From positions 1,488,001-1,552,000 of the forward strand of contig LS483478.1 in assembly GCA_900478215.1 (NCBI GenBank): a DNA stretch of 64,000 nt. The letters are read 5' to 3'. Of the stretch, positions 52,213 through 61,301 are shown piece after piece; position 1 is the stretch's first letter; each line of letters begins with the position of its first letter. A model generated the notes under the pieces. That model worked only from the letters and a program-made list of their open reading frames with translations, did no database searches and was not told the DNA's origin. A program made the position numbers and the translations under genes. This DNA comes from Salmonella enterica subsp. houtenae serovar Houten. GTDB lineage: Bacteria; Pseudomonadota; Gammaproteobacteria; Enterobacterales; Enterobacteriaceae.

Positions 52213-55200
52213 ACGGGAATATCCTCCAGTCCCACGGTGTCATTTTCATCTTCTGCGACCGTGAACCAGGCATACCAGGTATTGCGGCGCAGATAACCTT
52301 TAGCCGTAATCGTGCGAATATTGCGGCCTGTTGCATCGTAATAATGCGTGTCGCTATAGCCGTTTGTACGCATTGCGGCATCGACAACATAGTGCCAGTC
52401 ATCCAGGAAAAAGGGTTGATAGTTGCGAACCGGCTGGCCTTTATTGTCATACTCAGTGCGTCCGGAAACGGCCCAGCGGGGGCTGGCATCAACCTCTGTT
52501 GTACTGATTTCCCCATCGCTTTCTCTGTGCCAGGCTTTCCCATCCGGAAAGAGGACGCATTGCTGCAGTGCCCGGCCAAAACCATCGCTGTAACTCAGCG
52601 AAATACCGGTTTGCTGCAATCGTTTCGTTGAGTCATCTGGATCAAACGTTGCAGGATAGTTATCTGCGGTCAGGGTCACACTGTGGATGGGATTACGGGT
52701 TGCCTCAGTCAGTAAATTTGCCAGAGGATGCTGTGGATTTTGACGCGCCCAAAGATGACCTGATGGACGAATATGCCCGGTAAATGTAATAAAGCGGTTA
52801 TTCAACAGAGTAGACCAGCCATCAGCAGTGACACTGTTTGCCTGATCAGAGGAAACGCAGCCCATCCAACTGAACATATCAGTAACGTTGATGACGGCCA
52901 GTTGCTGGAGATACCCCGCCGTTGTCGCCATCGCAATGGCTTGCTCAACGGTAAGCGAAGACGAGACAGGATAGTCGGCGACTTTTGCAAATCCCACCGC
53001 CTGGCCACCGTTTTCTGTTCCATAGACACTGGTTGCCAGCAGACGTCCGAGCGCATCCAGTTGACACTCCTGATAATTATTATTGATATCAGTTGTGCGC
53101 CACGGACTCAGGAAACGATAGTCATATTCCATTTTCACTGTGTTACCCAGTGCATCTTGCTGGCTGATTGGCACCAGATAATGCGAGTCATACTGACTGG
53201 TTATGGCGCCGACGAGCCCGGTAGATTGCAGGCTTGCCACCGTTGAGAATTGACTGGCATCGTTATAGAGCGTAAAGCTGTGCTCAACTGCCCAAAGGTC
53301 GGCTTCGGTTGCAAAGGAAAAGAGCGCCGGTGTCTTAACATAACCTAGCTTATCGAAACTGTATTCAGCAGGGATAGTGATTCCGTCATAGGCTTTAAGC
53401 GCCGTTTCATCCAGTACCGCCGTGCGTTGATAGTGTACCAGCGCCCGCAAATCAGGGGGTGTCGATGTGTAGATAGTTTCGTTTTGTTGGGACAGATAGC
53501 GAGTTTGTTCGGCACTTAACAGGCCATTATCTGCCCGAAGCGTTTCGTAGCTGATACCGCCAGCGGGAACAGAATCGAACTCCAGTTGATTTACCCGTTG
53601 TTGCGAGGGAAGCCCTAATAGCCAGGTTTGTGAATTTTCCAGGTGAATAAAAGAGGCCAGGCTCTCTACCAGCCGCAGTTTTTGCTGTTGATCATCATAG
53701 GTATTTTCCCAGGCATCATCAGGCAAATTGGCCGGGTAGGGTTGAAGGATATAATAAGCGCGGCGGGGGTATGCAATGCTAACTTGTCGGGTAGCGCAGC
53801 CATAGCCGTCAGTCTGAAGCGTCACCTGTTGTGAAACCTGTGGGTCGCCAACCAGACGCTCATAATGATGCGTTATTTGCTCCAGCGCGACGGGTAATAC
53901 CACGGGCATCGCCCCCCCCTGAACCAGACGAACCTGCATTCGCTGTTGTGTGGTGGTATAAGGAACGGTTGCGACGCTGCTGTTATCCAGTCCATAGGTT
54001 TCGCTGCGCAGCGCTGTTCCTTTTAATGCACGGAACATCCACCAGCGCGCGGCTTCATCGGCGTTGTCCAACACCTGATCCGCTCCGGCCTGCCAGGTTG
54101 TCAGAAGCGTGGCATTCAGCGTGATTTCTTCTGTATCACCGCGCCAGGGCGTACCAAATAGTGTGGTTTCATCCTCTTCACGACCACAATGGAACCAGGA
54201 CTTTGTCAGAAGCGTCGCGGCAACGGGGGTATCGTCGCCAACCGGGAGCGCATCATTATTGGTGTCTTCAGTTTCGACATAACCAAAACCACGGAATTCA
54301 CGCTCTTTGCCATCATAAACGCCTTTACGATAACGGATGCTCTGGCTAAGCTGATTGCCGGTAACTTCATCCACTGTGGTTGTTTTAACCAGCAGATGCA
54401 TAGCGAAAGGTAATGTTGGGGTCGCCTGGGGATTTTGCTGTTTTTCATCCAGCCATTCTTGCGCTGAACTGCGATAAAAAAGCGTGGTGTTGGCGCCGAT
54501 ATTGTTATTCGTGCCTGCCAAAAGCCAGGGTTTTTGCGCACAAAAAGCAAAATGCCAGTGCACAGGGGTTGGCCAGGGAACAGTAAGTACCAGTTCAGCC
54601 ATGCCATTGCCCTGAATATCTGCCACAGTAAGCTGGCAAAGACGGTCATAAACGACGCCATCAGGAAAAGCAATATTGGACCCGAAAACGAAACCATTCC
54701 CCCCCTGATTCAACCAAACCGTTGCCTGATTATGCTGCACATAGATCAAGTCAGGCGCGCCGGAACCATCGGTATCAGCCAACAACAAATTTTCAGGATT
54801 AAACTGCTCTTCACTATCCAGAGGCGATGACAGGGACAACTGGACAGGCGATCCGAAACGGCCGCCGCCGAGATTAGGCCAGCAGGTAACGCTGTTATAA
54901 CGGATGCGACATAAGTGTGATTGCCCTGATCCCAGAATATCGGTAAAAAACACCAGTTCGCGGGCATCCCGCCCAGGGCCTGGCAGTTCAATATTTTCAT
55001 CCTGATTAATGTTCAATCCTGCGCTGAACGCGCTGCCCTCGTTGGCATACAGACGTACACTTTTTGGCCCGATCATCGCCAGATCGATAAGTCCGGATCC
55101 CATTAACTGCGTAAACTGCGCTTGTGGATGAAAAAACTCTTCAGGCAGGGCGCTGAACGGGGTAAAACCGCTCCAGTTTTTATCTGATTGTTGAGTAAAG

Positions 55201-56630
55201 AAACCAGCCATGCCAGGTGTTGCGACTACCCAGTCGAGTTGGCCGTCGCCATCGATATCCATCAGACGGGCAGACGCGTTTCGCAAGGCCGGGATTTGCG
55301 GCAGGTTAGCCCAGTCGGCATAGACAACCTCGTCTGTACCAACCTTGCCCCGGCAAGGCGCGCGATAACGCCAGTCTTTACCATTAAGCCACAGTATACC
55401 CGGTACGCCTTCGCCATAAAGATCGACCAACTGATAAGGCGGGGAATCCAGACCAGAAAGGGATGACATCTGCTGCCACTGGGTGCCTGATATATCAGGT
55501 TGCGAGTAACAAAGCTCTAATGGCGGGCATGAGAGTACCGAGCTGTCAGCCTCATAAGCAAGCGTCTGTGCCGATGTTAGTTGGCTGAGCACCGGCGTTT
55601 CGTTATATTCCAGCAACAAACGTGAAACCAGGGCATTATCTTGTTTGAGTTCATCAGGGAAATGATGAAACATTAATACCGTCTGACACAGACGATGCGT
55701 ACGAATCTCAAACCCATACTCGTAGCGGGAAAAAGCATCCTGACGAGCAGGCCAACTTGTCGTCGTTGAGAATGCTGGGGCTGTATCGGGATCGAGCGAC
55801 CGTTCGCCATAGTCGAAAATAAGCGTGAACAGCCATTTTGCGTCAGGTTTATCACTTTTCCATAAATATAAATCAGAGGCGGGCGTTTGACTGCCATATT
55901 GTACGTTTGCAAGATAGCGTTGTGTGGAACAGTCGCGCTGATTGTCTTGGTCTACCTGACTGATATTACTGGAATTTTCCGTTTGCCAACAATAATAAAT
56001 ATGATCTCCTACGGGATTGACTGACTCTTCTACCCGCCATTCAGCAATATGTGCGGCATTATGCGGGTCGCTGATACGCGCTGAGGCGGTTTTACCCAGC
56101 ATATGCAAATTACCCGCGCTTTCATGCAATAACCAAAAATCATCGCCTGGGGCTTTGCCTTGCCAGTGCTCCAGACGATGAAACGCGCCTTCTGTGCGGG
56201 GCTGATAACGGGTAACAGTCCAGGTTTGAGAGAGTGTCGTACTGCCATATTGTTGGCAGGTAGTGGGGTTAGGGGCCTGACTTGTACTAATGGTTTTAAC
56301 CAGCACTTCACCATCAGGGCCAAGAAATTCGTCGTTGTCGTTATACTGCGGTACGCCATGACTGGTTCGCCGACTAATGCGCAGCGCAGCGCACGCCCAG
56401 CCAATACCAAAAATGCTATTTCCGGCAGCGCTGCTATAACTCAGTGATAATGAAGGCGCAAAACCACGTCCGGCGCTTACGGGAAGCGGTAATGTCATTG
56501 ACGCCATACCGCCAGGACCTGCCTGACCGAGCGCTTCTCCCATCCCCCTTAAGGTACCGCCTCCTTTTGGTAAGGAGGGAGGCGTTACCATGAGTGAGGC
56601 CGCGGATGAAGATGTATTTTCTTTTAACAT
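52209..56630 (-). CDS. Tc toxin TcB subunit (SpvB/Rhs shell)
   Basis: A 1473-residue TcB (TcaC/TcdB-type) protein. An SpvB-like N-terminal domain is recognisable (PPSLPKGGGTLRGMGEALGQ, then SLSLSYSSAAGNSIFGIGWA). FG-GAP/VCBS-like repeats lie in the middle (LMDIDGDGQLDWVVATPG, LLADTDGSGAPDLIYV). TcdB-type mid domains and Rhs strands follow to the C-terminus (SGRTEYDNKGQPVRNYQPFF). In the family, TcB forms the beta-propeller that docks on TcA and half of the cocoon that encloses the TcC toxin. The ATG at 56630 has GGAG 8 bases upstream and is preferred to 56675. It follows tcaB by 51 bp and overlaps the following TcC. Confidence 0.93.
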   Translation of the reverse strand: MLKENTSSSAASLMVTPPSLPKGGGTLRGMGEALGQAGPGGMASMTLPLPVSAGRGFAPSLSLSYSSAAGNSIFGIGWACAALRISRRTSHGVPQYNDNDEFLGPDGEVLVKTISTSQAPNPTTCQQYGSTTLSQTWTVTRYQPRTEGAFHRLEHWQGKAPGDDFWLLHESAGNLHMLGKTASARISDPHNAAHIAEWRVEESVNPVGDHIYYCWQTENSSNISQVDQDNQRDCSTQRYLANVQYGSQTPASDLYLWKSDKPDAKWLFTLIFDYGERSLDPDTAPAFSTTTSWPARQDAFSRYEYGFEIRTHRLCQTVLMFHHFPDELKQDNALVSRLLLEYNETPVLSQLTSAQTLAYEADSSVLSCPPLELCYSQPDISGTQWQQMSSLSGLDSPPYQLVDLYGEGVPGILWLNGKDWRYRAPCRGKVGTDEVVYADWANLPQIPALRNASARLMDIDGDGQLDWVVATPGMAGFFTQQSDKNWSGFTPFSALPEEFFHPQAQFTQLMGSGLIDLAMIGPKSVRLYANEGSAFSAGLNINQDENIELPGPGRDARELVFFTDILGSGQSHLCRIRYNSVTCWPNLGGGRFGSPVQLSLSSPLDSEEQFNPENLLLADTDGSGAPDLIYVQHNQATVWLNQGGNGFVFGSNIAFPDGVVYDRLCQLTVADIQGNGMAELVLTVPWPTPVHWHFAFCAQKPWLLAGTNNNIGANTTLFYRSSAQEWLDEKQQNPQATPTLPFAMHLLVKTTTVDEVTGNQLSQSIRYRKGVYDGKEREFRGFGYVETEDTNNDALPVGDDTPVAATLLTKSWFHCGREEDETTLFGTPWRGDTEEITLNATLLTTWQAGADQVLDNADEAARWWMFRALKGTALRSETYGLDNSSVATVPYTTTQQRMQVRLVQGGAMPVVLPVALEQITHHYERLVGDPQVSQQVTLQTDGYGCATRQVSIAYPRRAYYILQPYPANLPDDAWENTYDDQQQKLRLVESLASFIHLENSQTWLLGLPSQQRVNQLEFDSVPAGGISYETLRADNGLLSAEQTRYLSQQNETIYTSTPPDLRALVHYQRTAVLDETALKAYDGITIPAEYSFDKLGYVKTPALFSFATEADLWAVEHSFTLYNDASQFSTVASLQSTGLVGAITSQYDSHYLVPISQQDALGNTVKMEYDYRFLSPWRTTDINNNYQECQLDALGRLLATSVYGTENGGQAVGFAKVADYPVSSSLTVEQAIAMATTAGYLQQLAVINVTDMFSWMGCVSSDQANSVTADGWSTLLNNRFITFTGHIRPSGHLWARQNPQHPLANLLTEATRNPIHSVTLTADNYPATFDPDDSTKRLQQTGISLSYSDGFGRALQQCVLFPDGKAWHRESDGEISTTEVDASPRWAVSGRTEYDNKGQPVRNYQPFFLDDWHYVVDAAMRTNGYSDTHYYDATGRNIRTITAKGYLRRNTWYAWFTVAEDENDTVGLEDIPV

Positions 56631-56681
56631 TTTTTTGCTCCAGTAACCGGCCAATCCTGGCCGGTTACTTTTCAAGGGAAA

Positions 56682-59600
56682 TTACAGAGTTGTTTCAACG
56701 GTGCTTGCGAAGTCATTGCCGCCGGAGACGGCGGTATAATGCACCTGCACAATCACGTCGCTCAGGTTATCGAGAATGGCCTTCTGCTCACTGCTTTTCG
56801 GTCGAGGGAAACTCAACTGCCAGCTGGATACCGCGCCGGTGCCTTCAAATGGCAGGTAGCGTTCGTCGCCAAAACTGAGTTCGAACAGTCCGCTGTCGTT
56901 CATGCCGGAAGAGACGGCAATCTGCTGGCTGGCGCGTAGGTTCGTGACCACGTTCGCGGCATTGCCGGTGGTGGTATTGTTGAGATAATTCACACCATCA
57001 ATATCCGCTTTCAGAAGCGTACTGCTGCTGGTCTGCGTGAGCGTGGCGCGAACATCCTGCCATGGGCCAAGCAACGTCGGCAGGGAGAGCGTGACAAACT
57101 TAATCTGGCGCAGGTAGTGACCAGGATAATCGTTGTCAAACAGCTTCTCATCAAGGCTGAAATTTACCACCCCGGCCGTAATCAGATTCGCGAAGCCAGA
57201 ATCGCCAAGCAGGGTTTTCAGCGACACGGTTTTGGTGAGTTCCAGCCGGCGTTGGTTGCGTGACAGCCAGGCGGATTCCATCTGCTGCAGGTTTAGCTCC
57301 AGCGTTTCGCCCGCCAGCAGGCCGTGGTAGCTATCGTTCCAGGCGTTGGTTTGAATGAAACGGCTGGTTAAATCACCCATTTCATACTGCCAGCACGCTT
57401 CGGCGCTCAGGCACAGCGACAACACCGCGTCGTATGCCTGGTAGTAAAGCGCCGCCAGTTGGCCGATAAGCCAGCTATATAGCGACGATTGCGTGAATCG
57501 GCTGGAGATGTATTGCATCGTGGCCTGCAGATTTGCCTGCTCGGTCTGTACCTGCTGCAGCGAGGTCTGGGCCGCCTGCTGACGTACCGCAAGCGCATCC
57601 AGTTGCCTGTCAATGCTGGCCATCTCGGCATCCGCCTGCTGGTATTGCTGTTTCCATTCTTCGCTGCGGCGGCGATACTCTTCCGATACCTGGATGCGCT
57701 GCGCTGTGCCCTGAACGCTGTTAGCGCTGAGCTGCAATACCATACCGCTGGCGGTGAGCGCTGCGCCCCAGACGGCCCCGCCGTCGGCAAGGCCGAAGAT
57801 ATTCGGCGCCATATTTAACGCAGCGCCGGCCGTCAGGAAAGGCTCTGCGGTGGTGAATAATGCGCTGGCGGAGGATTGCATATTCATTACTTCCTGCTCG
57901 CTGGCGGAGATGCCAGTCGTGTACAGGTCGTAATAGTAGTCATAGCGCTGTTGGGCGATATCTTTGCTGGCCTCCAGCGCTTTTTGATCGGCTTTCAGCG
58001 CATCAATAGCCTGTTTTTGCAGGCTGATGGTAAAGGCGGAGAGATCCAGCGCCTGCTGTTGCTGTAACTCCTGTAATCCGGTGGATTCCTTACGCTCGTA
58101 GTAACTGAGCAGGGTTTGTCCCATCTGGCTCAGTGTGCCGACCGCGCCGCGAGCATGTTGCAGCATGGCGGCGAAACGGTAAGGCGGGATGGTCATACTG
58201 AGCGTAGAAGCCTGGCCTGACAACGAACCTCCGGTGGCATTCATCTGTACCAGCAATGCCGGGTTCACCGGCGTGGCGTACAGCGGAATGTTAATCGGCT
58301 GGCCGGTAATAGACAGATTGTGACGCAGGTTGTAAAGCCGTGAGTCGATAACGTCCCAATAGTTCAGCAACTGCGCATTTAACGGCAGCGAAAACGCGTC
58401 GTTAATGGTGACGTCCTGTGCGAGCGTGCTGCTGCCGGCGAAGGCGTGCAGCGAGATGCTGGCGCTATTTTCCAGCGCGGTGAGGTCGGTATTGCGCTGG
58501 CTGGCGATATTTTCCAGCGTATCGGGCTGCCATTGCTGGAGCGTCGAGATATCCGGGCGGGGACCAAGCAGCGTTTTGACTTGTACATAGCGCAGTTTGG
58601 CCTGGGCAAGTCCATCGTTGGTTAACAGACGATAGTCAGCGTCGCCAGCGGCAATCAAATTTGCCAGATACGCCATGGCGATCGCTTTCTGATAATGGAC
58701 CGGATCGGCTTTGGCGATCATATCCGGATCGTCCGGGTTGAGAATCAACGCCGCAAGGCTCTCCTGCGCGTTCGCTTCAACCAGCGGGCGTACGCTCCAG
58801 TAATCCGGTTCCGGGTAATCGGCATTTGAATTGGCGCGGCCGCAGGCGGAAGGGTCGAAAATATAGTTAAACCATTTTTGCGCGTCGGCGTAGTTGCCTT
58901 CCTGGCTCAGGCGGCTGGCGACCAGCCACGGCATGTAGAAGAACAGTTCCCAGAAGTAGAGGCCATTTGCGCCATAGAAATCCATTGGCGTGGGGCTGGC
59001 GCCGCTGGTCATTGCGGGTTCCAGGGTTAGCTGGGTGTCCCAGGCAAGCAGATCGTCAATGCTAACGTTAGCTTTGTTGATTAACTCTTTGGCAAACAGA
59101 GTATTCAGGCGAATCGGAGAAATTGTAACACCATCGTCGAACGCACCGCTAAAAGAGAGGAATACCACAGTACCCAGTTCCTCGTCCCTGCGGGTAGCGA
59201 TGAGCGGAGTGGCGGGAATATTCGTTGCTTTCTGAAGTGAAACACAATATTCGGTATGAGTGGTCGCGCCGCCACAATTATTAATATAGCCCACAGAAAT
59301 GTAGCGCGTGATAGCGCCGGTTGCTATTTCAGCATCAGTAATATCAGAGACAGAATAGTTAAATTTTGTATTGCTACTTATCGAGGTAGCCGTTTTACTT
59401 ACGCAGTTGGTAGCGTCTGTTGACTGCCAACAACCGCTGCTTTTGCTCTCAAAGACATCAAAGGTCCACGATGTGGCTTTATAAAAGTTTTCAACATAGC
59501 TATATTTAACTATTGACAGAATCTTGGTGCTATTATTTCTGAGTTCGAAATTAAAGTAATTCGACACCCCCGGACTCGTCAACTGAGCTTTGGTCACAAT

Positions 59601-61208
59601 CATTTCAGCAGCAAAGCCGGCGGCATCAGTGATAACACCGTTCTCAATAGAGTAGGATTTTGATAACGGAAAGGTTTTCATTCCCGTGTTATAAGGAACT
59701 TCAATGGCGACGGTGTTAAACGTGGTTGTTAATGTGGTCGGTAAATCAACCAGTTGCATGTTGGTAAATATTGAATCTGTATATGAAAAGTTACACTTTA
59801 AAGCACCATCATTTTCATTAAAATTCCAACTTTCGTTATAAAAATTGCCAGTGTTAGTGGTATTGCAGGCAGTGGTAATCGTACCTACTAAAGTGATGCT
59901 GCCATCATCTGCGGTATTAACAGAAAAGTTACTGGTATTCAACGTAGGAAGCGTAATGTACGAGTGTAACCCGTCATAGAATTTTGTTGAATCGCATTTA
60001 ACATCAGCGACGTAAAATTTATCCACAAGGAAACAGGACTGGATTTTACGTTGATTGTTGGTAATGGTTTGGCTCTCGATATAGTTGTATAAAAATTTGG
60101 AGAGTATGTTGGTCATCCCGGTACTAACTTTTGCTTCTTTTTTTTCAGTATTAAACCAGTAATCTATCGTGATGGTAAAATCGTTATATCCGTTGTCCGT
60201 ATATGCCTTAACGTCTGTGCCGTCGTATAATGATACCACTAAATAATTATCAGTTTGATTATAGGCACAGGCAGTACAGAGATAGCCGGAAGTGAACAAT
60301 TTATCACAGTATGTTTGATCCCCCTGATGATTCGCGGTATCAGAGTCAATTGACATCATGGCATAAGGCGATGACCAGTTGCGGCTAAAATCACACTGCG
60401 ATGAATAAGCCGTAATGGTATCGCTTTCATTCGGGCCATTACCTTCCGCACGTTCAAACCAGAACAGATATAAGCGATTATTAAAATAGGCCAGGCGCGG
60501 TGTTCCCTGGATCAGAGCATCATTTATGGAGGTATTGATTGGATACCATTCAGACCAGGCGTTTGACGCCAGAACGTTATCAACGTTGAGAGACATATCA
60601 AACGAGCGCCAGTAGTATTGCACCGGCGAAGAAGTCGATTTACCCAACAGATAATAGATTCCTTTAGTCTGATCTTTGTCGGTGGCATAACCGCTGACAA
60701 TCGTCAGGTTAGCGACCTGCTCGAATTGATTTAAATACCCCATTACCGCCTGTTGAGCGGTATCATTGCTGACGGTTTTCTGATTTAATTCAGTAATCAG
60801 ATCGTTAAAACAGGAAGTTTGATCCTGGCGCAGGGTGGGGTCAATATAATTTTCCGGGTAGCTGTCGAGTTCAACATAGCCCCCCCAGACGGCATATTGA
60901 TCGGCGCCATTATTCCAGCGTTTAAGTTGTGTTGCGTCCAGGGCTTGCGTGTTGTAGCCTGGTTCCATATTCAACGCAATGCTATTGATGTATTGCTGAA
61001 TACTGGACATCGCCTGTGCTACGCGAGATGTCTGCACATCATTAGTGACCAGAGGGTCAATTAACAAATATTCATAAACATCGTCTGGTGTTTTAATCAT
61101 ATTGCTTAAAGTAGTGTCACCGCTATTAGGTGCATATTGCCCAATATAATACGCGAGTAATGCACTACGATAGCCCTGATTTAATTCACTGCTAATGGTT
61201 GTTGACAT
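56682..61208 (-). CDS. Tc toxin TcA C-terminal half (TcaB-like)
   Basis: A 1508-residue protein equal to the C-terminal part of a single-chain TcA. It begins with the DALVAYY-type segment (NQGYRSALLAYYIGQYAPNS), then the neuraminidase-like/receptor-binding region (NNRLYLFWFERAE), with a long Cys-rich, AT-rich part at about residues 270-700. A pore-forming coiled coil follows (alpha-helical, about 1080-1330, ending near QASLQQVQTEQANLQATMQY-like helices). The C-terminal TcB-binding domain ends the protein (DEKLFDNDYPGHYLRQIKFV, SWQLSFPRPKSSEQKAILDN). It needs the N-terminal TcaA-like partner encoded 93 bp upstream to make a working pentamer. Confidence 0.92.
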   Translation of the reverse strand: MSTTISSELNQGYRSALLAYYIGQYAPNSGDTTLSNMIKTPDDVYEYLLIDPLVTNDVQTSRVAQAMSSIQQYINSIALNMEPGYNTQALDATQLKRWNNGADQYAVWGGYVELDSYPENYIDPTLRQDQTSCFNDLITELNQKTVSNDTAQQAVMGYLNQFEQVANLTIVSGYATDKDQTKGIYYLLGKSTSSPVQYYWRSFDMSLNVDNVLASNAWSEWYPINTSINDALIQGTPRLAYFNNRLYLFWFERAEGNGPNESDTITAYSSQCDFSRNWSSPYAMMSIDSDTANHQGDQTYCDKLFTSGYLCTACAYNQTDNYLVVSLYDGTDVKAYTDNGYNDFTITIDYWFNTEKKEAKVSTGMTNILSKFLYNYIESQTITNNQRKIQSCFLVDKFYVADVKCDSTKFYDGLHSYITLPTLNTSNFSVNTADDGSITLVGTITTACNTTNTGNFYNESWNFNENDGALKCNFSYTDSIFTNMQLVDLPTTLTTTFNTVAIEVPYNTGMKTFPLSKSYSIENGVITDAAGFAAEMIVTKAQLTSPGVSNYFNFELRNNSTKILSIVKYSYVENFYKATSWTFDVFESKSSGCWQSTDATNCVSKTATSISSNTKFNYSVSDITDAEIATGAITRYISVGYINNCGGATTHTEYCVSLQKATNIPATPLIATRRDEELGTVVFLSFSGAFDDGVTISPIRLNTLFAKELINKANVSIDDLLAWDTQLTLEPAMTSGASPTPMDFYGANGLYFWELFFYMPWLVASRLSQEGNYADAQKWFNYIFDPSACGRANSNADYPEPDYWSVRPLVEANAQESLAALILNPDDPDMIAKADPVHYQKAIAMAYLANLIAAGDADYRLLTNDGLAQAKLRYVQVKTLLGPRPDISTLQQWQPDTLENIASQRNTDLTALENSASISLHAFAGSSTLAQDVTINDAFSLPLNAQLLNYWDVIDSRLYNLRHNLSITGQPINIPLYATPVNPALLVQMNATGGSLSGQASTLSMTIPPYRFAAMLQHARGAVGTLSQMGQTLLSYYERKESTGLQELQQQQALDLSAFTISLQKQAIDALKADQKALEASKDIAQQRYDYYYDLYTTGISASEQEVMNMQSSASALFTTAEPFLTAGAALNMAPNIFGLADGGAVWGAALTASGMVLQLSANSVQGTAQRIQVSEEYRRRSEEWKQQYQQADAEMASIDRQLDALAVRQQAAQTSLQQVQTEQANLQATMQYISSRFTQSSLYSWLIGQLAALYYQAYDAVLSLCLSAEACWQYEMGDLTSRFIQTNAWNDSYHGLLAGETLELNLQQMESAWLSRNQRRLELTKTVSLKTLLGDSGFANLITAGVVNFSLDEKLFDNDYPGHYLRQIKFVTLSLPTLLGPWQDVRATLTQTSSSTLLKADIDGVNYLNNTTTGNAANVVTNLRASQQIAVSSGMNDSGLFELSFGDERYLPFEGTGAVSSWQLSFPRPKSSEQKAILDNLSDVIVQVHYTAVSGGNDFASTVETTL

Positions 61209-61301
61209 AATAATTCCTTATTTAGGGCGACGGAAATCCCGCCGCCCGTGGCGGTATTAATAAATCTTTTTGCGGATGACTCCGTAAAAAGGGATGGATA
61301 A

